Counted from the first letter of the stretch, positions 33,931-44,179 are shown. The stretch is 64,000 bases of DNA from RYN-133 sp963754285 (GCA_963754285.1 CAVWFN010000002.1:124001-188000), one strand, 5' to 3'. Numbers and translations: made by a program. The notes: generated from the letters alone by a model not told the origin.

Positions 33931-35147
33931 GCGTCTCCGGGTCCGCGGCCTGACCACGTCCACGCGTACCGGCCGTCGTCGCTGGCGCGGGCACCCTCGC
34001 CGAGGCGGAGCGGTCGGAAGGTGTCGACCATGACGGCGAGCTCGTCGAAGAACTCGGCTCCGATCGAGCGCTCGTAGGCGCCGGGCTGCGGCCCGTGCGA
34101 GTGGCCGCCGGGATGCAGCGACACCGACCCCTGACCGATGCCCGATCCCTTGCGTGCCTCGTAGTTGCCGCCGCAGTAGAACATCACCTCGTCGGAGTCG
34201 ACGTTGGAGTGGTAGTACGGCACCGGGATCGACAGCGGGTGGTAGTCGACCTTGCGCGGCACGAAGTTGCACACGACGAAGTTGTTGGCTTCGAACACCT
34301 GGTGGGCCGGCGGCGGCTGGTGCACGCGGCCGGTGATCGGCTCGAAGTCGGACACATTGAACGTGTACGGATACAGACAACCGTCCCAGCCGACCAGGTC
34401 GAAGGGGTGGTGCGGCCCGACGTGCACCGTCCCGGCGATCCCACCGGGCCCGTCGCCGCGGTGCTTGATGTAGACCTCGACGTCAGCTTCAGCCGTGATC
34501 GGGTCGGGAAGGTCGCCCGGCCCATGCAGATCCCGTTCGCAGTACGGCGCGTGCTCCAGCAACTGGCCGAACTTCGACAGGTAGCGCCGCGCGGGGACGA
34601 TATGGCTGTTCGCCTCGATGCAGTACAGCCGCAGCACCTCGTCCGAGTCGGGATCGGGCACCCACCGATGCGTGGTCGCGCGGGGGAGCAGCACGTAGTC
34701 GCCCTGGCGCGCCTCGAGCGGGCCGAAGATCGTCTCGACGGTCGCGCGTCCGGATTCGACGTAGATGCACTCGTCCCCGATCGCGTTGCGGTACAGCGGC
34801 GAGGGTCGGCCGGCGACGACGTAGCTCAGCCGCACGTCGTCGTTGCCGAGGAACAGCCGCCGCCCGGTCACCGCGTCGGTCGACTCGACGTCGATCTCTT
34901 TGAACAGTTCCGGCAGGCGGAGGTGCATCGGCAGCAGCGGCTGATTCGGAACTGTCTGCTGATCGGGCAGCACCCACGTGCGCACATCGACGAGCGCGGA
35001 CGGAATCCCGACGTGGTAGAGCAGCGTGGAATCGGAGAAGAAGCCCTCCTCGCCCATCAGCTCCTCGTAGTAGAGCGAGCCGTCCGGTGCGCGGTGCTGC
35101 GTATGCCGCTTGGGCGGCACGCTCCCGCGCCGCTGGTAGTAGGCCAT
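33927..35147 (-). CDS. hmgA: homogentisate 1,2-dioxygenase
   Basis: A 406-residue iron(II) dioxygenase that opens the ring of homogentisate to maleylacetoacetate. The N-terminus MAYYQRRGSVPPKRHTQHR is typical of the actinobacterial branch, which is shorter than the roughly 440-residue proteobacterial enzyme. The C-terminal cupin contains the His-rich metal region VSLHPGGHSHGPQPGAYERSIG. A possible leaderless -10 (TAGAAA, 6 bases before the ATG) is seen. It forms an operon with fahA, and is divergent from the FAD oxidoreductase at 35227. Confidence 0.93.
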   Translation of the reverse strand: MAYYQRRGSVPPKRHTQHRAPDGSLYYEELMGEEGFFSDSTLLYHVGIPSALVDVRTWVLPDQQTVPNQPLLPMHLRLPELFKEIDVESTDAVTGRRLFLGNDDVRLSYVVAGRPSPLYRNAIGDECIYVESGRATVETIFGPLEARQGDYVLLPRATTHRWVPDPDSDEVLRLYCIEANSHIVPARRYLSKFGQLLEHAPYCERDLHGPGDLPDPITAEADVEVYIKHRGDGPGGIAGTVHVGPHHPFDLVGWDGCLYPYTFNVSDFEPITGRVHQPPPAHQVFEANNFVVCNFVPRKVDYHPLSIPVPYYHSNVDSDEVMFYCGGNYEARKGSGIGQGSVSLHPGGHSHGPQPGAYERSIGAEFFDELAVMVDTFRPLRLGEGARASDDGRYAWTWSGRGPGDA

Positions 35148-35226
35148 GACCTCTTTCTACTCCGTCGAGACCGGCCCAGTTGTGCCGCTGATCGGGTGCC
35201 CAGCAATGCTGTGACAGGGTCGGAAC

Positions 35227-36636
35227 GTGCCCTACGACGCGGTCGTTGTCGGCGCCGGTCCGAACGGGTTGGTCGGCGCGCTGGCCTTGGCCCGCGCCGG
35301 TCGCCGGGTGTTGGTGCTCGAGGGCGCTGATCGCGTCGGCGGCGCGATGCGCACCGAAGAACTCACGCTGCCCGGCTTCCGCCACGATGTGGGCGCGACC
35401 GTGCTCGCGCTCGCAGCCGCCTCGCCGGCCTTTCGCGCGCTCGGGGTGCCCGACTCGCTGTGGGCACGCCCGTCCGTCCCGCTGGCTCATCCACTCGAGG
35501 GCGGCGCCGCTCTGCTGCACCAGAACATCGACGACACCACAGCGGGGTTGGGATGCGACGGACGAATGTGGCGAGCGCTGATCTCGGCGGCCGCGCGCAC
35601 TGACGTGCTCGATGCGGTGTTGAGCGTGCCGTCGCCCGCCGCAGTCGCGCACATCGCCGGGCGCGCGACGCGGTTCGCGCTCACTGCACCGCTGCCGGCC
35701 GCAGGCATCGCGCGGGTCGCCTTTCGCCAGACCAGGACGAGAGCGCTCTTCGCCGGGCTCGCGGCGCACTCGGTGCTGCCGCTACGAGCGCCGGTGACCG
35801 CCGGCTTCGCGATCATGCTCGGCGCGCTCGCACACACGACGGGCTGGCCGTTTGCCCGAGGCGGCAGCGGCATGCTGGTTGCGCACCTCACCGATGCCCT
35901 GCAGGCGGCCGGTGCCGAGATCGTGACCGGCAGTGCGGTGCGGTCGTTGGCAGAGCTGCCGCCCGCGCCGATCACCCTGCTCGATCTGACTCCGCGGCAG
36001 TTGCTGGCGGTTGCGGGGGAGCGACTGCCGTCGCGCTACCGCGCGCGGCTGGCTCGGTACCGCTACGGGCCGGGCGTCTTCAAGGTCGACTGGGCGCTCG
36101 ATGCGCCCGTGCCCTGGCGCGATCAACGGCTCGTCCACGCCGGCACGGTGCACCTCGGCGGGACGGCCGAGCAGGTGGCCGCCGCCGAGCTGGCGGTGGC
36201 TCGAGGGGGACACCCGGATCGTCCGTTCGTCATCTGCACGCAACCGTCGGTCGCCGACCCGTCGCGAGCGCCGGCGGGAAAGCACGTGCTCTGGGCGTAC
36301 TGCCACGTCCCGAACGGTTCCACCCGCGACATGACCAGCGTCATCGAGGACACCATCGAACGGTCCGCTCCGGGATTTCGCGACCGCGTCCTGGCCCGTC
36401 ACGTCCTGTCACCGGCCGCGCTCGAAGCCTTCGACGCGAACCTGGTCGGCGGCGACATCGGCGGCGGAACCGCCGACCTGCGCCAACTGCTCGCGCGACC
36501 GGTGCTCTCGACCCGCCCGTGGGCAACGCCCGTCCCGGGGGTCTATCTGTGTTCGGCGGCCACGCCACCCGGCGGCGGATCGCACGGCATGGGCGGCTGG
36601 CAGGCCGCCCGCCTCGCCCTCCGTGACAGTGGTTAG
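35227..36636 (+). CDS. phytoene-desaturase-like FAD oxidoreductase
   Basis: A 469-residue flavoprotein of the CrtI/RetSat-like family. The Rossmann motif VVVGAGPNGLVGALALARAG is at about 5-24, followed by LVLEGADRVGGAMRTEE. The C-terminal FAD motif is near PGVYLCSAATPPGGGSHGMGG. Such proteins are annotated 'NAD(P)/FAD-dependent oxidoreductase' and the substrate is rarely known. No carotenoid genes lie nearby. The TAG that ends this gene lies inside the second palindromic repeat: GGTCAG of copy 1 reads GGTTAG here, so the repeat supplies the stop codon. Confidence 0.82.
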   Translation: MPYDAVVVGAGPNGLVGALALARAGRRVLVLEGADRVGGAMRTEELTLPGFRHDVGATVLALAAASPAFRALGVPDSLWARPSVPLAHPLEGGAALLHQNIDDTTAGLGCDGRMWRALISAAARTDVLDAVLSVPSPAAVAHIAGRATRFALTAPLPAAGIARVAFRQTRTRALFAGLAAHSVLPLRAPVTAGFAIMLGALAHTTGWPFARGGSGMLVAHLTDALQAAGAEIVTGSAVRSLAELPPAPITLLDLTPRQLLAVAGERLPSRYRARLARYRYGPGVFKVDWALDAPVPWRDQRLVHAGTVHLGGTAEQVAAAELAVARGGHPDRPFVICTQPSVADPSRAPAGKHVLWAYCHVPNGSTRDMTSVIEDTIERSAPGFRDRVLARHVLSPAALEAFDANLVGGDIGGGTADLRQLLARPVLSTRPWATPVPGVYLCSAATPPGGGSHGMGGWQAARLALRDSG

Positions 36637-36689
36637 TTTCGGCCGCAGTGGTCAGTTACAACTGACCACTGCGGCCCGAACTGACCACT
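36628..36689. repeat. palindromic dispersed repeat, copy 2
   Basis: Two 30-base arms with a 2-base spacer and three mismatches. The design matches 21401-21462: two AGTGGTCAGTT-like blocks per arm separated by a TCGGCC(G/T)C core. It overlaps the 3' end of the FAD oxidoreductase and ends 10 bases before the citrate synthase stop. It could serve both convergent genes as a terminator. Confidence 0.82.
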
Positions 36690-36699
36690 GTCGGGAGCG

Positions 36700-37986
<1,287 letters not shown>

Positions 37987-38026
37987 AGGGGTCTCCTTGT
38001 CGTTGTTGCTCGTACCGCTGGTGCCG

Positions 38027-38461
38027 CTAGTGCCCCGGACCCCGGTGGGAGTCCGTCAGGTTCTGCAGCCGGACCTGCCCCTGGGCGACGAGGCGTTCGT
38101 CCTTGTCTGAGATGTCTACCCGCCAGACCTGCTGGCTACGCCCACGGTGGATCGGCCGTGCCACGGCGGTCAATTCGCCCTCGGTGACCGCGCGGTAGAA
38201 ATCGGTCTGGTTGCTCACTCCGACCACGCGCCCACCGTCGGTCTGGTCGCGGATCCAGAGTGCGGCGCCCACGCTGGCCGACGACTCGACCGCCGCGCAG
38301 TACATGCCGCCGTGCACGATCCCGAACGGCTGGGTGATCTCCGGGCGCACCGTCCATTTCATGACGACTTCATCGCCGGATGCGGAGGTCAGCGAGATGC
38401 CGAGGTGCGTGTCGAGACCAGGCATCGACGGCGGGAGCGCAGACAGATCGAGGTCGGTCAC
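38027..38461 (-). CDS. PaaI-family hot-dog thioesterase
   Basis: A 144-residue single hot-dog thioesterase. The signature is FGIVHGGMYCAAVESSASVGAA at about 47-68, with catalytic HGG and Glu positions typical of PaaI/YdiI proteins that hydrolyse acyl-CoA or hydroxybenzoyl-CoA. TAAGTT with 6 bases before GTG 38461 suggests a leaderless start. It precedes gltA in the same direction with a 40-base gap that contains the gltA ribosome site. Confidence 0.9.
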   Translation of the reverse strand: MTDLDLSALPPSMPGLDTHLGISLTSASGDEVVMKWTVRPEITQPFGIVHGGMYCAAVESSASVGAALWIRDQTDGGRVVGVSNQTDFYRAVTEGELTAVARPIHRGRSQQVWRVDISDKDERLVAQGQVRLQNLTDSHRGPGH

Positions 38462-38526
38462 CCTTCGAACTTAGGGCACGCCCAGGCCGCCGATAGTGCG
38501 ACTGTGACGAGGGGGATGCTGGGACC

Positions 38527-39249
38527 ATGCTCGGACTGCCCGAAACCGTGACCGCGTGCCTGTTCGATCTGGACGGCGTCCTCACCGATACTGCCTCCGT
38601 GCACCGCAAGGCGTGGAAGCAGACTTTCGACCCGATCCTGGCTGAGCACGGTCAGAGTGAGTTCACCGACCGCGACTACGGCGACCAGGTCGACGGCAAG
38701 CCACGCTCGGACGGGGTGCGCGATTTCCTGCACTCGCGCGGGATCGATCTGCCCGACGGCAAGCCCGACGACAAGCCGGACGCGAACACCGTCTACGGCG
38801 TCGGCAATCGCAAGAACCAGTTGCTGCTCAAGGCGATCAAGGACGACGGTGTCAAAGTGTTCGAGGACGCGCGGCGTTACCTCGAAGCCGCCGAGAAGGC
38901 AGGTCTGCGCCGCTACGTCGTGTCGTCGAGCGCGAACACCAAGGACGTGCTGCACGTGACCGGCCTCGAGAAGTTCATCGAGGGACGCGTCGACGGCAAC
39001 ACGATCGCCGAGAAACACCTGAAGGGCAAACCGGCGCCGGATTCGTTCCTCGAAGGGGCGCGGCTCGCCGGCGTCGCGCCCGAGCAGGCGGTCGTGTTCG
39101 AGGACGCGCTCGCCGGCGTCCAGGCGGGCCATGCAGGCAAGTTCGGCTATGTCGTCGGAGTCAACAGACTCGACGACGAACACGGCAAGGAGCTCGAGCA
39201 ACACGGCGCATCGACCGTGGTCACTTCACTCGATCAGCTCCAGTCATGA
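38527..39249 (+). CDS. beta-phosphoglucomutase family hydrolase (HAD)
   Basis: A 240-residue HAD-superfamily protein. Motif I is DLDGVLTDTA at about 14-23, motif II Ser in SSSANTKD, motif III Lys in KGKPAPDSFLEGA, and motif IV Asp in VVFEDALAGVQAG. The helical cap after motif I fits beta-phosphoglucomutase. It overlaps the GH65 gene by 4 bases (ATGA). The pair equals Rv3400-Rv3401. The expected pathway is phosphorolysis of a disaccharide to beta-glucose 1-phosphate, then isomerisation to glucose 6-phosphate. A slightly distant ribosome site (GAGGGGG) lies upstream. Confidence 0.92.
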   Translation: MLGLPETVTACLFDLDGVLTDTASVHRKAWKQTFDPILAEHGQSEFTDRDYGDQVDGKPRSDGVRDFLHSRGIDLPDGKPDDKPDANTVYGVGNRKNQLLLKAIKDDGVKVFEDARRYLEAAEKAGLRRYVVSSSANTKDVLHVTGLEKFIEGRVDGNTIAEKHLKGKPAPDSFLEGARLAGVAPEQAVVFEDALAGVQAGHAGKFGYVVGVNRLDDEHGKELEQHGASTVVTSLDQLQS

Positions 39250-41618
39250 CACGTAAGCATTCCGACCGGTACCCGATCGAACCCTGGGAGTTGCGCGAGG
39301 TCGGTCTCGATCTCGACGACCTGGCCCGGTCCGAATCGCTGTTCGCCCTGTCGAACGGACACATCGGTGCACGCGGAACTCTCGACGAGGGCGACCCGCA
39401 CGGACTGCCCGGAACCTATCTGAACTCCTTCTACGAGAACCGTCCGCTGCCGTACGCCGAGGCCGGGTACGGCTTTCCCGAGGTCGGGCAGACGATTCTC
39501 AACGTCACCGACGGCAAGATCATCCGGCTTCTGGTCGACGACGAGCCGTTCGATCTGCGCTACGGCGAGATCCTGCATCACGACCGCGTGCTCGACATGC
39601 GTACCGGCATCTTGTCGCGCGTTGTCGAGTGGGCCGCGCCGTCCGGGCAGGTCGTCCGGGTGCGCTCCAAGCGGCTCGTGTCGCTCACACAACGTTCGAT
39701 CATGGCCATCGACTGGGAGGTCGAGGCAGTCGGCGACTCCGCGCGCGTCGTCGTGCAGTCGGAACTCGTCGCGAACGAATTCGTGCCTGCGCAGTCGAAG
39801 GATCCACGCGTCGCCTCACTCATGGAGGCGCCGCTGGAGTCGATCGCCCACGACGGCGAGGGCAGCCGCGCGTGGCTGTTGCACGGCACGAACGCGAGCA
39901 AGCTGCGCATGGGCGCTGCCATGGAGCACAACGTGATTGCGCCCGACGGTTACGCGACCGATCTGAAGGTGCAGCCCGACATGGCCAGGTACACGGTGGC
40001 CACGCTCCTCGAGCCCGGGCAACGACTGGGCCTCACCAAGTTCGTCAGCTACGGCTGGTCGAGCCAACGCTCGCTGCGTGCTCTGAGCGACCAGACCGGC
40101 GCCGCGCTCATGTCGGCGCGGCACGCCGGCTGGGACGAACTCGCCAAGGAGCAACGCGCGGCACTCGATCTGTTCTGGTCGTGTTCCGACGTCGAGATCG
40201 AGGGTGCACCGGCGATCCAGCAGGCGGTGCGGTTCGCCCTGTTCCACACACTGCAGTCGGGCCTGCGCGCCGAGCAGCGTGCGATCCCCGCGAAGGGCCT
40301 GACCGGGCCGGGTTACGACGGCCACGCGTTCTGGGACACCGAGGCGTTCGTGCTCCCGGTGCTGACGGCGACCTCGGCGAACGCAGCGCGCGACGCCCTG
40401 CGCTGGCGTTGGTCGACGCTCGATCTCGCGCGCGAGCGTGCGACCCAACTGCACATGGCCGGCGCCGCCTTCCCGTGGCGCACGATCCGGGGGCAGGAGT
40501 GCTCCGGCTACTGGCCGGCCGGCACGGCCGCGATGCACATCAACGCCGACATCGCGTTGGCGGTCAGACGCTATCTCGACTGGACGCAGGACGACGCATT
40601 CGAAGAGCGCTACGCCGTGCCGATCCTCGTCGAGACCGCGCGGTTGTGGATGTCGCTCGGCTACATCGGCCCGGACGAGAAGTTCCACATCGACGGCGTC
40701 ACGGGGCCGGACGAGTACAGCGCGATCGTCCGCGACAACATCTACACGAACCTCGCCGCCGCCCGAAATCTGATCGCGGCGGCCGATGTCGCCGAGCGGT
40801 GGAAGAAGTCGGCAGATGCGCTCGATGTGTCTGTCGAGGAGATCAAGACGTGGCGCTCCGCCGCGTCGAAGGTGGCGGTGCCCTTCGACGACGAGCGCCG
40901 TGTCCACGAGCAAGATCTCGGGAGTACCAGTCGCGAGGTGTGGGACTTCGAGGCGTGCGAGAACGACGGTGGCTATCCGTTGCTGCTCAAGTCGCCGTAC
41001 ATGGAGATCTATCGCATGCAGGTCGTCAAGCAGGCAGACCTCGTGTTGGCGATGCACTGGTTCGGCGACCAGTTCAGCCTCGAAGAGAAGGCTCGCGCGT
41101 TCGAGTACTACGACGCGATCACCGTGCGTGATTCGTCGCTGTCGGCGTGCACGCAGGCGATCGTCGGTGCCGAGGTCGGGCATCTCGACCTTGCGTCCGA
41201 CTACCTGACCGAAGCCGCGATGATGGATCTGCGCGACCTCGAGCACAACACTCGCGACGGGCTGCACATCGCATCGCTGGCCGGCACCTGGCTCGCGGTC
41301 GTCGCCGGCTTCGGCGGCATGCGCGACCACGGCGGCAATCTCTCGTTCCGTCCGCAGCTCGCGCCGGGCTGGACGCGGCTCGCCTTCCACCTCGTCTGGC
41401 ACGGAGCCCACCTCCTCGTCGAGGTCGGGTCGGACGAGGTGACCTACACGGCTTCGGAGGTCGACGACGGCGGCGTCGAGATCATGCACGGTGACGAGAC
41501 GCTGCTGCTCGAGGCGGACAAGCCCGTGCGCCGCCCGTGCTACCACGTCGAGCCGCTGACCCCGCGTCCCACGCAACCCGCCGGCCGGGCCCCGATGGGA
41601 CTGGACGAGCTGGCCTGA
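39246..41618 (+). CDS. GH65 glycoside phosphorylase (trehalose/maltose/kojibiose type)
   Basis: A 790-residue GH65 protein. It has the N-terminal beta-sandwich (about 1-260), an (alpha/alpha)6 catalytic barrel (about 320-690) and a C-terminal beta domain. The catalytic acid is Glu490 in TGPDEYSA. GH65 members cleave alpha-glucosides with phosphate to give beta-glucose 1-phosphate. The coupled beta-phosphoglucomutase supports phosphorolysis over hydrolysis. Which disaccharide is used (maltose, trehalose, kojibiose or nigerose) cannot be told from what I can see. M. tuberculosis Rv3401 is the close functional analogue. Confidence 0.93.
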   Translation: MTRKHSDRYPIEPWELREVGLDLDDLARSESLFALSNGHIGARGTLDEGDPHGLPGTYLNSFYENRPLPYAEAGYGFPEVGQTILNVTDGKIIRLLVDDEPFDLRYGEILHHDRVLDMRTGILSRVVEWAAPSGQVVRVRSKRLVSLTQRSIMAIDWEVEAVGDSARVVVQSELVANEFVPAQSKDPRVASLMEAPLESIAHDGEGSRAWLLHGTNASKLRMGAAMEHNVIAPDGYATDLKVQPDMARYTVATLLEPGQRLGLTKFVSYGWSSQRSLRALSDQTGAALMSARHAGWDELAKEQRAALDLFWSCSDVEIEGAPAIQQAVRFALFHTLQSGLRAEQRAIPAKGLTGPGYDGHAFWDTEAFVLPVLTATSANAARDALRWRWSTLDLARERATQLHMAGAAFPWRTIRGQECSGYWPAGTAAMHINADIALAVRRYLDWTQDDAFEERYAVPILVETARLWMSLGYIGPDEKFHIDGVTGPDEYSAIVRDNIYTNLAAARNLIAAADVAERWKKSADALDVSVEEIKTWRSAASKVAVPFDDERRVHEQDLGSTSREVWDFEACENDGGYPLLLKSPYMEIYRMQVVKQADLVLAMHWFGDQFSLEEKARAFEYYDAITVRDSSLSACTQAIVGAEVGHLDLASDYLTEAAMMDLRDLEHNTRDGLHIASLAGTWLAVVAGFGGMRDHGGNLSFRPQLAPGWTRLAFHLVWHGAHLLVEVGSDEVTYTASEVDDGGVEIMHGDETLLLEADKPVRRPCYHVEPLTPRPTQPAGRAPMGLDELA

Positions 41619-41621
41619 CCC

Positions 41622-41646
41622 GAATCATTCGTGCTATGAATGATTC
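41622..41646 (+). promoter_or_regulatory. palindromic operator abutting the LLM oxidoreductase start
   Basis: GAATCATTC-GTGCTAT-GAATGATTC is a perfect 9-bp inverted repeat with a 7-base centre. It ends one base before GTG 41647. A possible -10 (TATGAA, 41635-41640) lies inside it, so a bound protein would block transcription. Confidence 0.6.
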
Positions 41647-42477
41647 GTGGATGTAACGACTAGGCCGTTCCGCTTCGGCGTGGTGGCCACGCCCCACGGC
41701 GGCGCCCAACGATGGCTGCACACGGCGCGACGCGTCGCCGACCTGGGATACACCTCGCTGCTCATGCCGGATGGTTTGCAACTGCCGGCACCGCTGCCCT
41801 CGCTCGCCTTGGCCGCGGCCGTCGCTCCCATTCGCGTCGGCACCTGGGTGCTCGCCGCACCGCTTCGTCCGGCGCGACTGGCCGCGTGGGAAGCACACAC
41901 CATGACGGCGATGACCGAGGGCCGGTTCGAACTCGGCATCGGCACCGGCCGCCCGGTCGTCGAGGAGTGGACGCGCGAGATGGGGCTGACGTGGGGATCG
42001 GCCGCCGACCGCCTCGCCCAGGTCGCAGACACGGTGGGGACGGTGCGCAGGCTCGACGGCGCTGACCAGCACACGCCGGTCATCATGGCTGCGTCCGGGC
42101 CGCGCGCGCTGCGGTTGGCGGCCCAGATCGCCGACGTGGTCACCGTTGCCGCCGGCGCGCTGACGCCACGAAGCCGGGTCGCCGAGATGCTCGGGCAGGT
42201 GCGCGACCACGCCGGGGATCGGGCCGATCAGATCGAGTTCGTGACCAGCCTCTTCGTCGTCGGTGACAACGTGCCGCCACACGCCCAGCAGTACATCGGT
42301 GCTGACCTGGCGACCCTGCAAGCCGCCGAGTCGCTTGCGCTCGTGCAGGGATCGCCTCAGGCCATGGCCGACGAGCTCGAACGTCGCCGGGACACGCTGG
42401 GCACGTCCTACGTCACCGTGAACGCCGAGTACCTCGAGCCGTTCGCGCCCGTCGTGGAGCTGCTCAACGGCCGATAA
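41647..42477 (+). CDS. LLM-class (F420/FMN) oxidoreductase
   Basis: A 276-residue luciferase-like monooxygenase-fold protein. Typical segments are LADLGY-like ARRVADLGYTSLLMPDG at about 27-43, GRFELGIGTGRP at about 93-104, and HTPVIMAASGPRALRLAAQIADVV at about 140-163. In actinobacteria most such proteins use F420. The substrate is unknown. The GTG is directly after a palindrome and the promoter looks leaderless. No neighbouring regulator is encoded next to it, so the factor that reads the palindrome is elsewhere or is one of the more distant regulators in the window. Confidence 0.87.
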   Translation: MDVTTRPFRFGVVATPHGGAQRWLHTARRVADLGYTSLLMPDGLQLPAPLPSLALAAAVAPIRVGTWVLAAPLRPARLAAWEAHTMTAMTEGRFELGIGTGRPVVEEWTREMGLTWGSAADRLAQVADTVGTVRRLDGADQHTPVIMAASGPRALRLAAQIADVVTVAAGALTPRSRVAEMLGQVRDHAGDRADQIEFVTSLFVVGDNVPPHAQQYIGADLATLQAAESLALVQGSPQAMADELERRRDTLGTSYVTVNAEYLEPFAPVVELLNGR

Positions 42478-42496
42478 CGTTTCCACGCCGAACCGC

Positions 42497-42502
42497 TAGC
42501 GT
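42497..42502 (+). promoter_or_regulatory. -10 hexamer TAGCGT of a leaderless MFS gene
   Basis: TAGCGT followed by 7 bases and GTG 42510, same as for moaA, fabG and DUF3097. Confidence 0.5.
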
Positions 42503-42509
42503 GGAGGCG

Positions 42510-43721
42510 GTGACCACGCAATCCGTCGAACCGGCCGTCAGCCGAGGGGTGCGCGCGGTCTATGTGGCGTTCATCGGTTCGGGACTGGCCATGGGGACGT
42601 GGGCGTCCCGGATTCCACAGATCCGCGAACGACTCGGCGTGACCCCCGGCGAACTGGGCCTGATCCTGCTCTGCGCTGCGCTCGGCTCCATGGTCGCCCT
42701 CCCGATCTCTGGTCTCGTGGTCGGCCACTTCGGCGAGGCGCGCACGGTGTCGGTGATGACGATCGTGCTCAGTGTCGGTCTGTCTCTGGCCGGCGTCGGC
42801 TTCCTGGCAGGCCCGATCCCGGTGTGCATCGGGCTGTTCCTCTTCGGCCTCGGCAACGGCGCGTGGGACGTCGCAATGAACGTGCAGGGCGCGTATGTCG
42901 AGCAGCAGCTCGGCAAATCGATCATGTCTCGATTCCATGCGGGCTGGAGTGTCGGGACGGTCGCCGGCGCCGCCATCGGAGCGATCATGGTGGCCCTCCG
43001 CGTCCCGATCCCGGCGCATCTGGTCACGATCGCCGTGCTGGTCGCGGCCTGGGTCCCGCTGTCGACCATGCGTGGCTTCATGGTCTCGCCGCACCGGGAA
43101 GAACCGCACGCGTCCCGACGCTCGGCCCTCGCAGCGTGGCGTGAGCCGCGCACGCTGCTCATCGGTCTGTTCGTGCTGTGCCTCGCCTTCACCGAGGGCA
43201 CGGGCAACGACTGGATCGGTATCTCGATGATCGACGGCTACCACACGTCCGCCGCGACCGGCACCGCCGCGCTCGCGGTCTTCCTCGCCGCGATGACGAC
43301 CGGGCGCTGGTTCGGGCCGGCGGTGCTGGATCGTCGCGGCCGCGTGCCGGTGCTGCGCGTCTCGGCCATCATCGCTGTCGCCGGTCTCGTCCTTGTGGTG
43401 TTCGGGCATTCGCTCATTGCGGCCTTTGCCGGCGTTGCCGCGTGGGGGATCGGTACCTCGCTGGGCTTCCCGACAGGCATGAGCGCGGCAGCCGATGATC
43501 CGCGCCGGGCCGCCGCCCGGGTCAGTGTCGCAGCCTCGATCGCCTACGTGTCGTTCCTGGCCGGACCGCCGCTGGTCGGTTTCGTCGGTGACCACGTCGG
43601 CGTCCTGCGCGCATTGACGGTGACCCTCGTCCTGCTCGTCCTCGCAGTCTTCCTCTGCCAGGCGTGCGCGCCGATCACACCGCAGCGTGAGGAAGAACTG
43701 ACGGCACAATCGTCGGCGTGA
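42510..43721 (+). CDS. MFS transporter, 12 membrane segments
   Basis: A 403-residue major facilitator protein with about twelve hydrophobic segments. It begins in the membrane at about residue 15 (VYVAFIGSGLAMGTWASRIPQIRERLG), the opening of the YbjJ-like family, and has a basic loop between helices 2 and 3. An alternative start at 42501 would add three residues. The GTG is placed after TAGCGT-N7. The stop overlaps the next gene's GTG (GTGA). The substrate is unknown. Confidence 0.88.
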   Translation: MTTQSVEPAVSRGVRAVYVAFIGSGLAMGTWASRIPQIRERLGVTPGELGLILLCAALGSMVALPISGLVVGHFGEARTVSVMTIVLSVGLSLAGVGFLAGPIPVCIGLFLFGLGNGAWDVAMNVQGAYVEQQLGKSIMSRFHAGWSVGTVAGAAIGAIMVALRVPIPAHLVTIAVLVAAWVPLSTMRGFMVSPHREEPHASRRSALAAWREPRTLLIGLFVLCLAFTEGTGNDWIGISMIDGYHTSAATGTAALAVFLAAMTTGRWFGPAVLDRRGRVPVLRVSAIIAVAGLVLVVFGHSLIAAFAGVAAWGIGTSLGFPTGMSAAADDPRRAAARVSVAASIAYVSFLAGPPLVGFVGDHVGVLRALTVTLVLLVLAVFLCQACAPITPQREEELTAQSSA

Positions 43722-44179
43722 TCCCGATCTGGTTCTGGGCCGTCCTCGCGGCGGTGCTCGGACTTGCCGTCGGCTCGTTCCTGAACGTCGTCATCTATCG
43801 CGTCCCCGCGGGCGAGTCGATCGTGTCGCCGCCGTCGAAGTGTCCGCGGTGCGGCAACCCGATCCGCGCACGACACAACCTCCCCGTCGTCGGCTGGCTC
43901 GTGTTGCACGGCAAGTGTTTCGACTGCGGCCTGCCGATCAGCCCCCGCTACCCGGTCGTCGAAGCGACGACCGGGCTGGCGTTCGCCGGGGTCACCGCCG
44001 CGCTGCTGCTGGCCGGGCTCGGGCCCGCGGTCGTGCCTGCGCTCGCCCTCACGGCTGTGCTGATCACCGCCATCATGATCGTGGTCGACGGCCACGCGGT
44101 CCCACGTTCGATCGCGCTGACCGGCGTCGCAGCCGTGATCGTGACGCTCGTCGCTACTGCGGTGAGCGCCCTTCGCTGA
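43718..44179 (+). CDS. prepilin-peptidase (A24) N-terminal part
   Basis: A 153-residue membrane protein matching the N-terminal half of type IV prepilin peptidases. It has GSFLNVVIYRVP near residue 19, two CxxC pairs (CPRC near 43 and CFDC near 68), and PRYPVVEATTGLAF. The first catalytic Asp may be in IVVDGHAVP. The second half, with the GxGD aspartate, is missing, so it is either a reduced form or a non-functional remnant. No pilin, ATPase or pilus assembly gene is nearby. It is coupled to the MFS gene and overlaps the next convergent gene by 26 bases. Confidence 0.75.
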   Translation: MIPIWFWAVLAAVLGLAVGSFLNVVIYRVPAGESIVSPPSKCPRCGNPIRARHNLPVVGWLVLHGKCFDCGLPISPRYPVVEATTGLAFAGVTAALLLAGLGPAVVPALALTAVLITAIMIVVDGHAVPRSIALTGVAAVIVTLVATAVSALR

